A stretch of 61,572 nucleotides of DNA from Pseudomonas yamanorum (GCF_013386765.1 NZ_JACARE010000064.1:1-61572); one strand, 5' to 3'. Positions 52,518 to 61,570 are shown, counted from the first letter of the stretch. A program made the numbers and translations. Notes: a model not told the origin generated them from the sequence alone.

Positions 52518-53966
52518 ATGACCAACGCACATTACATCGCCAATCAATGGCTGGCGTCGACCTCGCGGGAAGACATCCCGGTGATCGACCCGAGCACCGG
52601 CGAAACCTATTCGAGCATTGCCCGTGGCACGGCCGCCGATATCGATGCGGCGATCAGTGCCGCACGGCAGGCGCTGGGGGAAACCTTCGATGGGCCGTGG
52701 GGAACGTTGTCTGCCGTGGAGCGCAGTCGCCTGCTGGCCAGGCTCGGCGCGGCCGTGCTGGAGCATCATGAGGAACTGGCGCAGATCGAAGCGCGGGACA
52801 CCGGCAAGGCCTTGAAAGTCGCCCGTGCCGATGCCACCGCCCTCGCCCGTTATTTCGAGTACTACGCCGGTGCCGCCGACAAGTTGCACGGCGAAACCTT
52901 GCCGTATCAAGCGGGCTACACCGTGCTGACGGTACGCGAACCCCATGGCGTGACGGGGCATATCATCCCGTGGAATTATCCGATGCAGATTTTCGGGCGC
53001 AGTGTCGGCGCCTCGCTGGCGGCGGGCAATGCCTGCGTGGTCAAGCCGGCGGAAGATGCCAGTTTGTCGTTGCTGCGCCTGGCGCAGATTGCTGCCGAAG
53101 TGGGCTTTCCGGCCGGCGCGATCAATGTGGTGACCGGCTATGGCTACGAAGCCGGCGCGGCGTTGTGCGCGCACCCGGGCATCGATCACATATCCTTCAC
53201 TGGCTCAACCGCCACCGGCACGGCGGTGTCGATAGCCGCCGCCGAGCGCCACTGCCCGGTGACCCTGGAGTTGGGCGGCAAGTCGCCCCAACTGGTGTTC
53301 GCCGATGCCGACCTGGATGAAGCGCTGCCGGTGCTGGTCAATGCCATCGTGCAGAACTGCGGGCAAACCTGCTCCGCCGGCAGCCGCTTGCTGGTGGAGC
53401 GCAGCATTTACGAAAGCCTGATTGCGCGCCTCAGCCAGCGTTTTTCCGAGCTGCGTGCCGGGCCTTCGGCGCTGGACCTGGACATGGGCCCGCTGATCAA
53501 CCAGAAGCAGCAACGCCAGGTGCGCGAGTTTATTCGCGAAGCCGAACAGGCCGGGATCACCGTCGCTGCCCGCGGCACGGTGGTGGCCGAGGCTGGCAGC
53601 GGTGGGTATTTCCAGGAGGCGGTGCTGTTTCGCGACGTGCCGCCAGACAGTCGCCTGGCGCAACAGGAAGTCTTTGGCCCGGTGCTGGCGGTGATGCCTT
53701 TCGACGACGAAGCCGAAGCGATTCGCCTGGCCAACGGCACCGAGTTCGGCCTGGTGGCCGGCGTGTGGACCCGCGACGGCGCCCGGCAAATGCGCCTGGC
53801 CCGCAAGCTGCGCTGCGGCCAGGTGTTCATCAATAACTACGGGGCCGGTGGCGGCGTCGAACTGCCATTCGGCGGCGTGAAGGCCAGCGGTTATGGCCGG
53901 GAAAAGGGCTTCGAGGCGCTGCTGGGCTTTACCACCTTGAAGACCATTGCGATCAAACACGGTTGA
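52518..53966 (+). CDS. NAD-dependent aldehyde dehydrogenase
   Basis: This 482-residue aldehyde dehydrogenase keeps the catalytic Glu251 in 'LELGGKSPQL', Cys285 in 'NCGQTCSAGSR' and the cofactor motif 'FTGSTATGTAV'. 'HIIPWNYPMQI' holds the active-site Asn. It would oxidise an aldehyde intermediate of the pathway encoded by this operon to an acid. CAGGAG lies before the ATG at 52518, which is 2 nt after the TTC-type gene, so the two are translationally linked. It is closer to betaine- or vanillin-type ALDHs than to methylmalonate semialdehyde enzymes, judged by motifs only. Confidence 0.92.
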   Translation: MTNAHYIANQWLASTSREDIPVIDPSTGETYSSIARGTAADIDAAISAARQALGETFDGPWGTLSAVERSRLLARLGAAVLEHHEELAQIEARDTGKALKVARADATALARYFEYYAGAADKLHGETLPYQAGYTVLTVREPHGVTGHIIPWNYPMQIFGRSVGASLAAGNACVVKPAEDASLSLLRLAQIAAEVGFPAGAINVVTGYGYEAGAALCAHPGIDHISFTGSTATGTAVSIAAAERHCPVTLELGGKSPQLVFADADLDEALPVLVNAIVQNCGQTCSAGSRLLVERSIYESLIARLSQRFSELRAGPSALDLDMGPLINQKQQRQVREFIREAEQAGITVAARGTVVAEAGSGGYFQEAVLFRDVPPDSRLAQQEVFGPVLAVMPFDDEAEAIRLANGTEFGLVAGVWTRDGARQMRLARKLRCGQVFINNYGAGGGVELPFGGVKASGYGREKGFEALLGFTTLKTIAIKHG

Positions 53967-53998
53967 TTCCTCACAACAACAAGAACGGAGAACACACC

Positions 53999-54757
53999 AT
54001 GCGTTTAGCCAATAAAGTTGCGATCGTCACCGGCGCCGGCTCGGGTTTTGGCGAGGGCATCGCCAAGACTTTTGCCCGCCAGGGCGCCAAGGTCATCGTC
54101 GCCGACATGAATGCCGTCGGTGGCCAGCGGGTGGTCAATGAAATCGCCGAAAGCGGCGGCCATGCGCATTTCATCGAGGTCAACGTGGCCAATGATGAAA
54201 GCATGGGCGCCCTGCTGCGCGGCACCCTGGAACAGTTCGGCGGCCTCGACATCGTCATCAACAACGCCGGCACCACCCACCGCAACCGGCCGATGCTGGA
54301 AGTCGACGAGGCCGAGTTCGACCGGGTATTTGCAGTCAACGTCAAAAGCATCTTCCTCAGCGCCAAGCATTTTGTGCCGCACTTTCGCGGCCAGGGCGCC
54401 GGTGTGTTCGTCAACATTGCCTCGACGGCGGCGATCCGTCCGCGTCCGGGACTGGTCTGGTATAACGGCAGCAAGGGTGCAGTGGTGGTCATGAGCAAGA
54501 CCATGGCGGCAGAGCTGGGACCGGACAATATCCGCGTCAACTGCGTGAATCCGGTGGTGGGCGCCACGGCCTTGCTCAGCGAATTCATGGGCGTGCCGGA
54601 CACCCCGGAAAACCGCCAGAAGTTCATGGCGACCATTCCCCTGGGGCGCTTTTCCACCCCGCAAGATGTGGCCAACGCCTGCCTGTACCTGGCGTCGGAC
54701 GAAGCGGCGTTCATCACCGGCACGTGCCTTGAAGTCGATGGCGGGCGCTGCGTGTAA
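53999..54757 (+). CDS. SDR-family oxidoreductase
   Basis: This 252-residue classical SDR has 'TGAGSGFGEGIAKTFARQG', 'NNAGTTHRNRPM', a catalytic Ser in 'NIASTAAIRPRPG', 'YNGSK' and a C-terminal 'GTCLEVDGGRCV'. An Asp-rich end to the second strand ('VIVADMN') favours NAD over NADP. It presumably interconverts an alcohol and a ketone in the same pathway as its neighbours. The ATG at 53999 has CGGAG upstream; it starts 32 nt after the aldehyde dehydrogenase gene and ends 27 nt before the cyclase gene. Confidence 0.9.
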   Translation: MRLANKVAIVTGAGSGFGEGIAKTFARQGAKVIVADMNAVGGQRVVNEIAESGGHAHFIEVNVANDESMGALLRGTLEQFGGLDIVINNAGTTHRNRPMLEVDEAEFDRVFAVNVKSIFLSAKHFVPHFRGQGAGVFVNIASTAAIRPRPGLVWYNGSKGAVVVMSKTMAAELGPDNIRVNCVNPVVGATALLSEFMGVPDTPENRQKFMATIPLGRFSTPQDVANACLYLASDEAAFITGTCLEVDGGRCV

Positions 54758-54784
54758 CTCACTCTCACAGGGACCGGAATTGCT

Positions 54785-55756
54785 ATGTGTGATCTTCATA
54801 ATAAGAACGAGCCGAACACCCGGGAATTGCTTGAAGGCCTGCCAAAGAACTGGGGTAAATGGGGACCGGACGACGAAGTCGGCGCCCTCAATTACCTGAC
54901 CGAAGCCGAAGTACTGCGGGGCGTTGCTTCGGTACGCCAGGGCAAGACGTTTACCCTGCAAGTGCAGATCGGCCACCCGGACGGTGACCCGATGTGGCCC
55001 GCGCGCAACCCGTCGATGCGCTTCAATACCCTCGACCACAGCCATTACCACTTCGGCAAACAGCCGCACATGACCGGCGGCGCGGCGTATTCCGACGATG
55101 TGATCTTCATGCAGCTGCAAGGCTCGACCCAGTACGACGCCCTCGGCCACGCCTGGTACGACAATCAACTGTGGAACGGCTACGACGCCCAGACCACCGT
55201 CGGCGGCATGGCCAAGGCCAGCGTGCTGGCGATTGCCGAACGCGGCGTGGTGGGCCGCGCCGTGCTGATCGACATGGCCCGCCATCGCGGCAAGAAGTGC
55301 CTGGGCCGTGGCGAAACCTTCAACCACCTGGACTTGCTTGAAGCCGCCAAGGCCCAGGGCGTGACCATTGAAAAGCGCGACATCCTGATCATCCGCACCG
55401 GCTCCATGGGGGCGTTTTATGAACTGGGTAAAGCCGAGTTCTTCAAGGACCTGATGGAGCCGGGGCTGACCTACAGCCGGGAACTGGTGGAGTGGTTCCA
55501 CGACATGGAAATCCCCAACCTGGTGACCGACACCATCGCCAACGAAGTGATCACCGACCCGGTGTCCGGGGTGCAGATTCCGCTGCATTGCGCGCTGATG
55601 CGCAACCTGGGGATCGCCTTCACCGAAATCGTGTTGCTGGAAGAACTGGCGGCCGACTGTGCGGACGACGGCCAGTGGAAATTCCTCTACACCGCCGCAC
55701 CGTTGAAGATTGTCGGAGGCAGTGGTGCGCCGGTGAATCCGGTGGTGATCAAGTAG
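54785..55756 (+). CDS. Cyclase-family (kynurenine formamidase-like) hydrolase
   Basis: This 323-residue protein has the cyclase/KynB fold. The usual metal motif HxGTHxDxxxH reads Q112-G-S-T-Q116-Y-D118-A-L-G-H122 here, so two of the three His are Gln. I believe this is a trait of a long (about 320 residue) subgroup rather than a mutation. 'RAVLIDMARHRG' and 'ILIIRTGSMGAFYELG' match the second half of the fold. It may hydrolyse or cyclise an amide, lactone or ester in the pathway of the operon. It is the last gene before a strong hairpin at 55769-55799. Confidence 0.85.
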   Translation: MCDLHNKNEPNTRELLEGLPKNWGKWGPDDEVGALNYLTEAEVLRGVASVRQGKTFTLQVQIGHPDGDPMWPARNPSMRFNTLDHSHYHFGKQPHMTGGAAYSDDVIFMQLQGSTQYDALGHAWYDNQLWNGYDAQTTVGGMAKASVLAIAERGVVGRAVLIDMARHRGKKCLGRGETFNHLDLLEAAKAQGVTIEKRDILIIRTGSMGAFYELGKAEFFKDLMEPGLTYSRELVEWFHDMEIPNLVTDTIANEVITDPVSGVQIPLHCALMRNLGIAFTEIVLLEELAADCADDGQWKFLYTAAPLKIVGGSGAPVNPVVIK

Positions 55757-55768
55757 CCGTTCAATCCG

Positions 55769-55799
55769 GTGGCGAGTTTGCGAATCGCGAACTCGCCAC
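55769..55799 (+). terminator. Probable end hairpin of the catabolic operon
   Basis: GTGGCGAGTT (55769-55778) is exactly complementary to AACTCGCCAC (55790-55799), with GCG/CGC able to pair inside the loop. It begins 12 nt after the cyclase stop codon. No T-run follows. Confidence 0.55.
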
Positions 55800-55836
55800 T
55801 AGACTCAAGGTCTCCTCTCACATGGAAGTCCATTCA

Positions 55837-56424
55837 ATGAAAGTATTCCGCCCTCTTCGCCAGGCGATTGCCCTGGCAACCCTGCTGTCCGCTGGCGCCC
55901 TGACGGCACATGCCGCCGATATCCCGCTGTCCAAGTCCCTGGAAGCCGATGAGGTGACCACCAAGGTGCTTAAAGTGGATGCCGCCAATCATCAGGTGGT
56001 GCTCCAAGGCGCCGAAGGTCGTGAGGTGCATGTACAACTCAGCGACCAGGCCAAAGACTTGGGGAATCTGAAGGTCGGCGATCAGGTCAAGGTGCTGGTG
56101 ACCCACTCGGTCGCCGCCGTACTGGACACCGACATCGACAAGAGCGCACCGGATGCCACCGAGAAAACCGGCGTGCTGCGCGCCACCGCAGATAACCCGA
56201 ACCCGGGCGGTGCTGCCTTCCGCCAGGTGCAGGTACAGTTGAAGATCACCCATATCGACCTGGCCAAAAACCAGGTGACCCTGGAAAACCCGGCGGGCCA
56301 GACCAAAGTGCTGACCGTGGAAAAACCGCAAATCCGCGCCGGCCTCAAAGACCTCAAGGTCGGCCAAAGCGTGTTGGTGACCTACACCGACACCCTGGAA
56401 ATCAGCACCGCCCACGAAGGCTGA
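55837..56424 (+). CDS. Periplasmic protein of unknown function
   Basis: This 195-residue protein has a signal peptide ('MKVFRPLRQAIALATLLSAG', cleavage likely after 'LTAHA'). Two copies of a small beta-rich segment with 'KVLKVDAANHQVVLQG' and 'KITHIDLAKNQVTLEN' follow. Each copy is followed by 'LKVGDQVKVLVTHS' or 'LKVGQSVLVTYTDT'. The internal duplication suggests a tandem OB-like or beta-barrel fold. I do not recognise a named family. The ATG at 55837 has GGAAG upstream, and one at 55822 is an alternative. Confidence 0.75.
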   Translation: MKVFRPLRQAIALATLLSAGALTAHAADIPLSKSLEADEVTTKVLKVDAANHQVVLQGAEGREVHVQLSDQAKDLGNLKVGDQVKVLVTHSVAAVLDTDIDKSAPDATEKTGVLRATADNPNPGGAAFRQVQVQLKITHIDLAKNQVTLENPAGQTKVLTVEKPQIRAGLKDLKVGQSVLVTYTDTLEISTAHEG

Positions 56425-56435
56425 CGGCTGTGGCG

Positions 56436-56460
56436 TCCCATCAGCTCAAGGCTGATGGGA
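56436..56460. terminator. Bidirectional terminator hairpin
   Basis: TCCCATCAGC (56436-56445) pairs exactly with GCTGATGGGA (56451-56460) around TCAAG, followed by TTT. It lies between the convergent periplasmic-protein and SRPBCC genes and overlaps the SRPBCC stop codon. Confidence 0.65.
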
Positions 56461-56913
56461 TTTCGCCAGGTACTCTTCGATATTGTTCATCTGATCGTCC
56501 CAGCCTCGGGAGTTCTTCTTGTAGGCTTTCTGGCGGCGAGCGTCGGGAATCCGGTCAAAACCTGACTCCACCACCCGCAACAGGATGCCTTCGGCGTGAT
56601 CCTCAAGGGTGAATTCCACCAGGGTGGGGGTTTCCGTGTCGTAATCCACGTCGTTGTCTACGGCGTAGGGATGCCAGCTGAAAGAGAACCGCGCCTGTGG
56701 CTCAAGGCGCTCGATTTTCGCCTTCCACACCACGTGCTCGTAACCGGGGTACGTGATCGGGGCTTCAATGGCCCGACCCGGTGCGAACTGCTTGCCCTTG
56801 AGGGCGATGCCAAACCAGTTGCCGAATTGCTCGGCGTCGGTCAGTGCTTCCCAGACGCGTTGACGTGGAGCGTTGAGCAGGACTTTGCGTTTGATTTCAT
56901 TTGATTCGTGCAT
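56446..56913 (-). CDS. SRPBCC (AHSA1-like) family protein
   Basis: This 155-residue START/Bet v1-like protein shows the AHSA1 pattern 'APRQRVWEALTDAEQFGNWF', 'PGRAIEAPITYPGYEHVVWK' and 'HAEGILLRVVESGFDRIP', ending in a long helix. The family binds hydrophobic ligands or stimulates Hsp90 in eukaryotes; bacterial members mostly have no known role. A perfect GGAGG precedes the ATG at 56913. It is a single-gene unit between two terminators. Confidence 0.85.
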   Translation of the reverse strand: MHESNEIKRKVLLNAPRQRVWEALTDAEQFGNWFGIALKGKQFAPGRAIEAPITYPGYEHVVWKAKIERLEPQARFSFSWHPYAVDNDVDYDTETPTLVEFTLEDHAEGILLRVVESGFDRIPDARRQKAYKKNSRGWDDQMNNIEEYLAKSHQP

Positions 56914-56975
56914 GAGACACCTCCTGTATTGACAGTAGGCGACATCGACCAATGCGCAACCTTTAAAAAGGGATG

Positions 56976-56997
56976 GGGCATGACCGGCATCATGCCC
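56976..56997 (-). terminator. Terminator of PBP2 gene
   Basis: GGGCATGA (56976-56983) pairs with TCATGCCC (56990-56997). Read on the minus strand, the hairpin is followed shortly by CATCCCTTTTT, as expected of an intrinsic terminator 8 nt after the PBP2 stop. Confidence 0.6.
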
Positions 56998-57005
56998 TCG
57001 TAGCG

Positions 57006-58898
57006 TCAGACGTGAGGATCACCCGGCGCCTTGCTGGGGGTCGCGTACTGCGGCTTCAGGTGGCCTTCCTGATCGAGCAGCCAGGCGTCCATGATCTGGC
57101 GCACCACCGGACCCGCCACCCGGCCACCGGCCTCGCCGTTTTCGATCATTACTGAAATCACGATGCGCGGGTGCTCCGCCGGAGCGAAGCCGACGAACAA
57201 GGCGTTGTCTCGGTTGCGCTCCAGAGTCTTGAGGCGGTTGTAGCGCTCGCCCTGCTTGATCGCCACCACCTGCGCGGTACCACTCTTGCCGGCAATCCGG
57301 TATTGCGCACCGGCTGCAGCTGCGCGGGCAATGCCACGTGGGTCATGCATTACCAACTGCATGCCGTGGTTGACCTGCTCCCAGTCCCGCGGGTCTTTGA
57401 GGACGACATTGGGCATCGGGTTTTCATCCACCGGCGCCACGCCATTGATGGTCTTGGCCAGGTGCGGTCGGTTCCACACGCCTTTGTTGGCGATCAGCGC
57501 AGTGGCCTGGGCCAGTTGCAACGGGGTGACCTGCATGTAGCCCTGGCCGATGCCGAGGATCACGGTTTCACCCGGGAACCACGGTTGGCGCCGGGTGGCG
57601 CGCTTCCAGGCCTGGGACGGCATCAAGCCGGCTGACTCTTCGAACATGTCCAGGGAGACTTTCTGGCCGAGGCCGAACTCGGCCAGGTAGTCGTGCAGGC
57701 GGTCGATGCCCAGTTTGTGGGCCAGGTCGTAAAAGTAGGTGTCGTTGGAGCGCATGATCGCCGCGTCCATGTCCACCCAGCCGTCGCCGCTGTGGTTCCA
57801 GTTGCGGTATTTGTGGTCGAAGTCCGGGAGTTGGTAGTAGCCGGGGTCGAAGACGCGGGTCTGGGCGGTGACCACGCCGCTGTCGAGGCCGGCAATCGCC
57901 ACTTCCGGCTTGATCGTCGAACCCGGTGCGTAGAGCCCGCGCAGCACGCGGTTGAACAGCGGCCGGTCGAGGGAGTCGTGAAGCGCGGCGTATTCCTTGA
58001 AGCTGATGCCGGTGACAAAGAGGTTCGGGTCAAAGCTGGGTTTGCTGACCATTGCCAGCACTTCGCCGGTTGCCGGGTCCAGGGCCACGACCGAGCCGCG
58101 ACGATCACCGAGGGCTTCTTCGGCAGCTTCCTGGAGTTTGACGTCCAGGCTCAGCACGATGTTTTTGCCAGGGATCGGGTCGGTATGCTTGAGCACCCGC
58201 AGCACACGGCCCTGGGCGTTGGTCTCGACCTCTTCATAGCCGACGTGGCCATGCAACTCGGACTCGTAGAAGCGCTCGATCCCGGTTTTACCGATGGACT
58301 GCGTGCCTCGGTATTCCACCGAGTCGAGGGCCTTGGATTCTTTTTCGTTGATCCGACCTACGTAGCCGATGGAGTGGGCAAAGTGCGCGCCCAGCGGGTA
58401 ATGGCGGACGAACTGAGGCTCGACGTCCACGCCCGGCAGGCGGAATTCGTTGACGGCCAGCACGGCGATCTGTTCTTCGGTCAGCTCGTAAAACAGGGTG
58501 ACGGGCACGAAAGGATGACGCGCCTGCTTCAGCGCTTTATCAAATACGCCACGGTCTTCGGCGGGCAGGTGCAGGAGGCTGACAATGGCGTCCAGCTCAC
58601 CCTTGAGATCGGTCGTGCGCTCACGGGTGATAATCAGGTTGTAACTGGGGCGGTTGTCGGCGAGGACTACGCCATTGCGGTCATAGATCAGGCCACGCGT
58701 CGGTGTAATCGGCAGGACATGGACGCGGTTGTTTTCGGAAATGGTGGAGTGATAGTCGTACTGCACCACCTGCAGGAAGTACATCCTGCCAACCAAGGCG
58801 CAGGTGATACCGATCACCAGCAGTGCACAGGCCAGCAGCCGCTTGTTGACCAGTCGGTTTTCGTTTTCGTGATCCTTGATCGGTATCGGTTCAGGCAT
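57006..58898 (-). CDS. mrdA: Penicillin-binding protein 2 (elongasome transpeptidase)
   Basis: This 630-residue class B penicillin-binding protein has an N-terminal anchor ('LLACALLVIGITCALVG'), a PBP dimerisation domain ('RGLIYDRNGVVLADNRPSYN') and a transpeptidase domain. Catalytic Ser327-T-I-K330 is in 'YAPGSTIKPEV', with SxN 'MRSNDTYFY' and 'AGKSGTAQV' as the third motif. It cross-links peptidoglycan during lateral growth. In Pseudomonas the usual mrdA lies with rodA, mltB and dacA. Here no such neighbours exist, so this may be a second PBP2 copy. The ATG at 58898 was chosen because residues before it do not match the family. Confidence 0.9.
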   Translation of the reverse strand: MPEPIPIKDHENENRLVNKRLLACALLVIGITCALVGRMYFLQVVQYDYHSTISENNRVHVLPITPTRGLIYDRNGVVLADNRPSYNLIITRERTTDLKGELDAIVSLLHLPAEDRGVFDKALKQARHPFVPVTLFYELTEEQIAVLAVNEFRLPGVDVEPQFVRHYPLGAHFAHSIGYVGRINEKESKALDSVEYRGTQSIGKTGIERFYESELHGHVGYEEVETNAQGRVLRVLKHTDPIPGKNIVLSLDVKLQEAAEEALGDRRGSVVALDPATGEVLAMVSKPSFDPNLFVTGISFKEYAALHDSLDRPLFNRVLRGLYAPGSTIKPEVAIAGLDSGVVTAQTRVFDPGYYQLPDFDHKYRNWNHSGDGWVDMDAAIMRSNDTYFYDLAHKLGIDRLHDYLAEFGLGQKVSLDMFEESAGLMPSQAWKRATRRQPWFPGETVILGIGQGYMQVTPLQLAQATALIANKGVWNRPHLAKTINGVAPVDENPMPNVVLKDPRDWEQVNHGMQLVMHDPRGIARAAAAGAQYRIAGKSGTAQVVAIKQGERYNRLKTLERNRDNALFVGFAPAEHPRIVISVMIENGEAGGRVAGPVVRQIMDAWLLDQEGHLKPQYATPSKAPGDPHV

Positions 58899-59094
58899 TT
58901 CTACAGCATCTCGTTGAATAAGGTCGACGCCGCTTCCTGCGGAGGAGAAATCAATCCCTGGGAAAATGTGCTGCACCATACCAAAAATGCAGAAACACTT
59001 TGCATCGATTTCCCTGAACGGTGTGCTTATGGGGCACGCTCATGCACTTTGGTTCGGGTTGTCGAGCTTATTCATGCGTTTTTATGCTGAGAAA

Positions 59095-60510
59095 TCAGCT
59101 AAGGATCGACTTGGGCTCCAGGAAAGCTTCCAGGCCGAATGTCCCGTACTCGCGGCCGATACCCGATTGTTTGAAACCGCCAAACGGTGCAAATGGTTCG
59201 TGGGCCAGGGTATTGATCAGGACTCGGCCGGCGTCTATGTGGCTGGCCAGCCTGCGGGCGCGTTCGGGATTCGATGAGAGGATGTACGCCTGGAGGCCGT
59301 AGGGCGTGTCGTTGGCGATGGCCAGTGCTTCGTCCTCGGTTGTGTAGGTAATGATCGATAGCACCGGGCCGAAGATTTCCTCACGGGCGATGGTCATTGG
59401 GTTGGTCACACGGCTGAATACAGTTGGTTTTACGAACCAGCCAGCGTTGATGCCTTCTGGCAAACCGGGGCCACCGGCCAATAGATGAGCCCCCTCCTGG
59501 GTGCCGATATGGATGTAGCGCTGCACCCGCTCCCATTGTTTCTGACTGACCATCGGACCGACCGCGGTGGCCGGATCACGAGGGTTGCCAGCCTTTACCC
59601 TGGCTACCTCCTCGACCATCAGCGCTTCAACTTCAGCCAGGCGAGTTTCAGGTACCAGGACTCGGGTGCCGGCAATGCAGGCCTGGCCGCTGTTCATGAA
59701 GCCGGCCTGAAGTGCCATGGGCACGGCCGTCTTGAGGTCTGCATCATCGAGAATCAGCACTGGTGATTTGCCGCCCAGTTCCAGGGTGACGCGCTTCAGA
59801 GTCTCGGCGCCAGTACGCAGGATCGTTTTGCCGACAGCGGTGGAGCCGGTGAAGGAGACTTTTGCGATGTCGGGATGAGCGCTCAATACGGCGCCTACGG
59901 TCTCGCCACGGCCGGTGACGATGTTGAACACGCCGGGAGGCAGCCCCGCTTCATGGAGTGCACGGGTGACGATAGAGGTCTGGATGGCGCTCATCTCACT
60001 CGGTTTGATCACCGCGGTACAGCCCGCAGCCAATGCGGCACCGAGCTTTGCGCAAATGAAACCGGCGTTGCTGTTCCAAGGGGTGATCAATCCGGCTACA
60101 CCCAACGGCTGCATGACTACTTCGGCGATGCCGATGCGTCGGGAGAAGTTGTAGTTCTCAAGCACCGAAGCAGCATCCTGCAGGACGCTTGCGGCGTGCC
60201 TGGCCATCCATCGGGCACGGGATAGCGGGGCACCGTACTCCTCGATGATTGCATCGGTGAGTTCGTCCTCTACGGACTCAACGGCAGCGTGCATACGTTT
60301 GAGATAACCGATCCGAACTTCCTTCGGGCTTTGGGAGAACTCGGTAAACGCGCGCTTGGCGGCAGAGATAGCCTCCAGGGCGTCCTGTTCATTTGCCAAT
60401 CGAACCTGGCCAATACTCTGGCCTGTAGCCGGATTGAACAGGTCAAAAAGCTCTTCGCCATGAGGTGTGACAAAGGCGCCATTGATGTAAATCTGGTTGA
60501 TGTGGTGCAT
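59095..60510 (-). CDS. Aldehyde dehydrogenase
   Basis: This 471-residue aldehyde dehydrogenase has 'LITPWNSNAGFICAKLG' (active-site Asn region), 'FTGSTAVGKTIL', the Glu in 'LELGGKSPVL' and Cys in 'NSGQACIAGTRV'. It resembles the benzaldehyde/salicylaldehyde and general NAD-ALDH group. GGAGG lies upstream of the ATG at 60510. The gene is divergent from a LysR regulator 101 bp away, which probably controls it. The native substrate is unknown. Confidence 0.92.
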   Translation of the reverse strand: MHHINQIYINGAFVTPHGEELFDLFNPATGQSIGQVRLANEQDALEAISAAKRAFTEFSQSPKEVRIGYLKRMHAAVESVEDELTDAIIEEYGAPLSRARWMARHAASVLQDAASVLENYNFSRRIGIAEVVMQPLGVAGLITPWNSNAGFICAKLGAALAAGCTAVIKPSEMSAIQTSIVTRALHEAGLPPGVFNIVTGRGETVGAVLSAHPDIAKVSFTGSTAVGKTILRTGAETLKRVTLELGGKSPVLILDDADLKTAVPMALQAGFMNSGQACIAGTRVLVPETRLAEVEALMVEEVARVKAGNPRDPATAVGPMVSQKQWERVQRYIHIGTQEGAHLLAGGPGLPEGINAGWFVKPTVFSRVTNPMTIAREEIFGPVLSIITYTTEDEALAIANDTPYGLQAYILSSNPERARRLASHIDAGRVLINTLAHEPFAPFGGFKQSGIGREYGTFGLEAFLEPKSILS

Positions 60511-60611
60511 AGGTCCTCCGGGACGCTGAGCTAGTGCGTCCTACGGTAAGTCACTATGATTCAGCTGATAAGCCGGACAAATCGGCATGAGTTGATGAGT
60601 AATTCAGGACA

Positions 60612-61502
60612 ATGAATACATCCGGACTTAATGAACTGGAAGCCGTATTGGCCGTGGCGCGGCATCGCAGCTTTCGTGCTGCGGCGACCGAGTTGAATGT
60701 ATCCACGTCGGCGCTGAGCCACTCCATCGCAGGGCTTGAAGCGCGGATGGGGGTGAGGCTGTTCAATCGCACGACGCGCAGTGTGTCGTTATCCGAAGTG
60801 GGCGCAGAGTTTGTCGAGACGATTACCCCGGCGCTGTTGAGCATTCGCACAGCTTTGGAACAGGCGGGAAATCGCAGCACGGAACCCACCGGTACCTTGC
60901 GCCTGAATACCTCGGCGGGTGCGGCAAAACAGGTGATGCCCCTGCTACTGGAATACCTGCGGCGTTACCCACGGATGAAGCTGGATATCGTTACTGAGGG
61001 ACGCCTGGTGGATATCGTGGCACAGGGATTTGATGCAGGGATCCGACTCGGGGATACAGTGCCTCAAGACATGATTGCGGTTGATATCAGCCCTGCCCAG
61101 CGGTTTGCTGTATTGGGTAGCCCGGACTATTTTGCCAGCCACCCAACCCCCCTTAGTCCCCTGGATTTGCGCGCCCATCGCTGTATTCGCAGCCGAATGC
61201 CCAGTGGCGCGATCTATCACTGGGAGTTTGAGCGCCATGGCGAAGCGATTGCTGTGGAGGTGCAGGGTGCTTTGACTCTGGATAACCCGACTCTCATGCT
61301 CGAGGCTGCCAGGGCGGGGCTGGGCTTGACCTATCTTACCGAATGGAATGCAGCCGCAGATTTGGCGAAGGGGACGTTAGTGCGCGTGCTGGAAGAATGG
61401 ACACCGTCTTTTGACTGCTTGCGTCTCTATTATCCAGGGCGGCGTCATGTGCCGGCCGGGTTAAGGGCGCTGATTGAGTTGATCCGAGAGCAAAGTTTTT
61501 AG
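60612..61502 (+). CDS. LysR-family regulator divergent from aldehyde dehydrogenase
   Basis: This 296-residue LysR-type regulator has the HTH at residues 1-60 ('ELEAVLAVARHRSFRAAATE', 'LNVSTSALSHSIAGLEARMG') and an effector domain with 'FDAGIRLGDTVPQDMIAVDI' of the PBP2_CrgA type. It should bind the 101-bp shared gap, which contains the perfect 8-mer palindrome TCAGCTGA (60561-60568), and regulate the aldehyde dehydrogenase and itself. CAGGA lies close to the ATG. Confidence 0.9.
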   Translation: MNTSGLNELEAVLAVARHRSFRAAATELNVSTSALSHSIAGLEARMGVRLFNRTTRSVSLSEVGAEFVETITPALLSIRTALEQAGNRSTEPTGTLRLNTSAGAAKQVMPLLLEYLRRYPRMKLDIVTEGRLVDIVAQGFDAGIRLGDTVPQDMIAVDISPAQRFAVLGSPDYFASHPTPLSPLDLRAHRCIRSRMPSGAIYHWEFERHGEAIAVEVQGALTLDNPTLMLEAARAGLGLTYLTEWNAAADLAKGTLVRVLEEWTPSFDCLRLYYPGRRHVPAGLRALIELIREQSF

Positions 61503-61540
61503 GCCACTTGGTTGTGAAATTTTCGACCGCCCAAAAACAA

Positions 61541-61570
61541 AACCCCTGATTGCGTTAGCAATCAGGGGTT
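61541..61570 (-). terminator. Intrinsic terminator at window end
   Basis: AACCCCTGATTGC (61541-61553) is fully complementary to 61558-61570 around GTTA. On the minus strand it is followed by TTTTGTTTTT, so it should end a gene beyond the window. It may also stop the LysR transcript on the plus strand, where the window cuts off the tail. Confidence 0.8.

Noticed and set aside
54005..55588. 527-codon minus-strand frame opposite the SDR and cyclase genes
   Set aside because: It crosses two genes with clear motifs and good starts, and has no features of its own.
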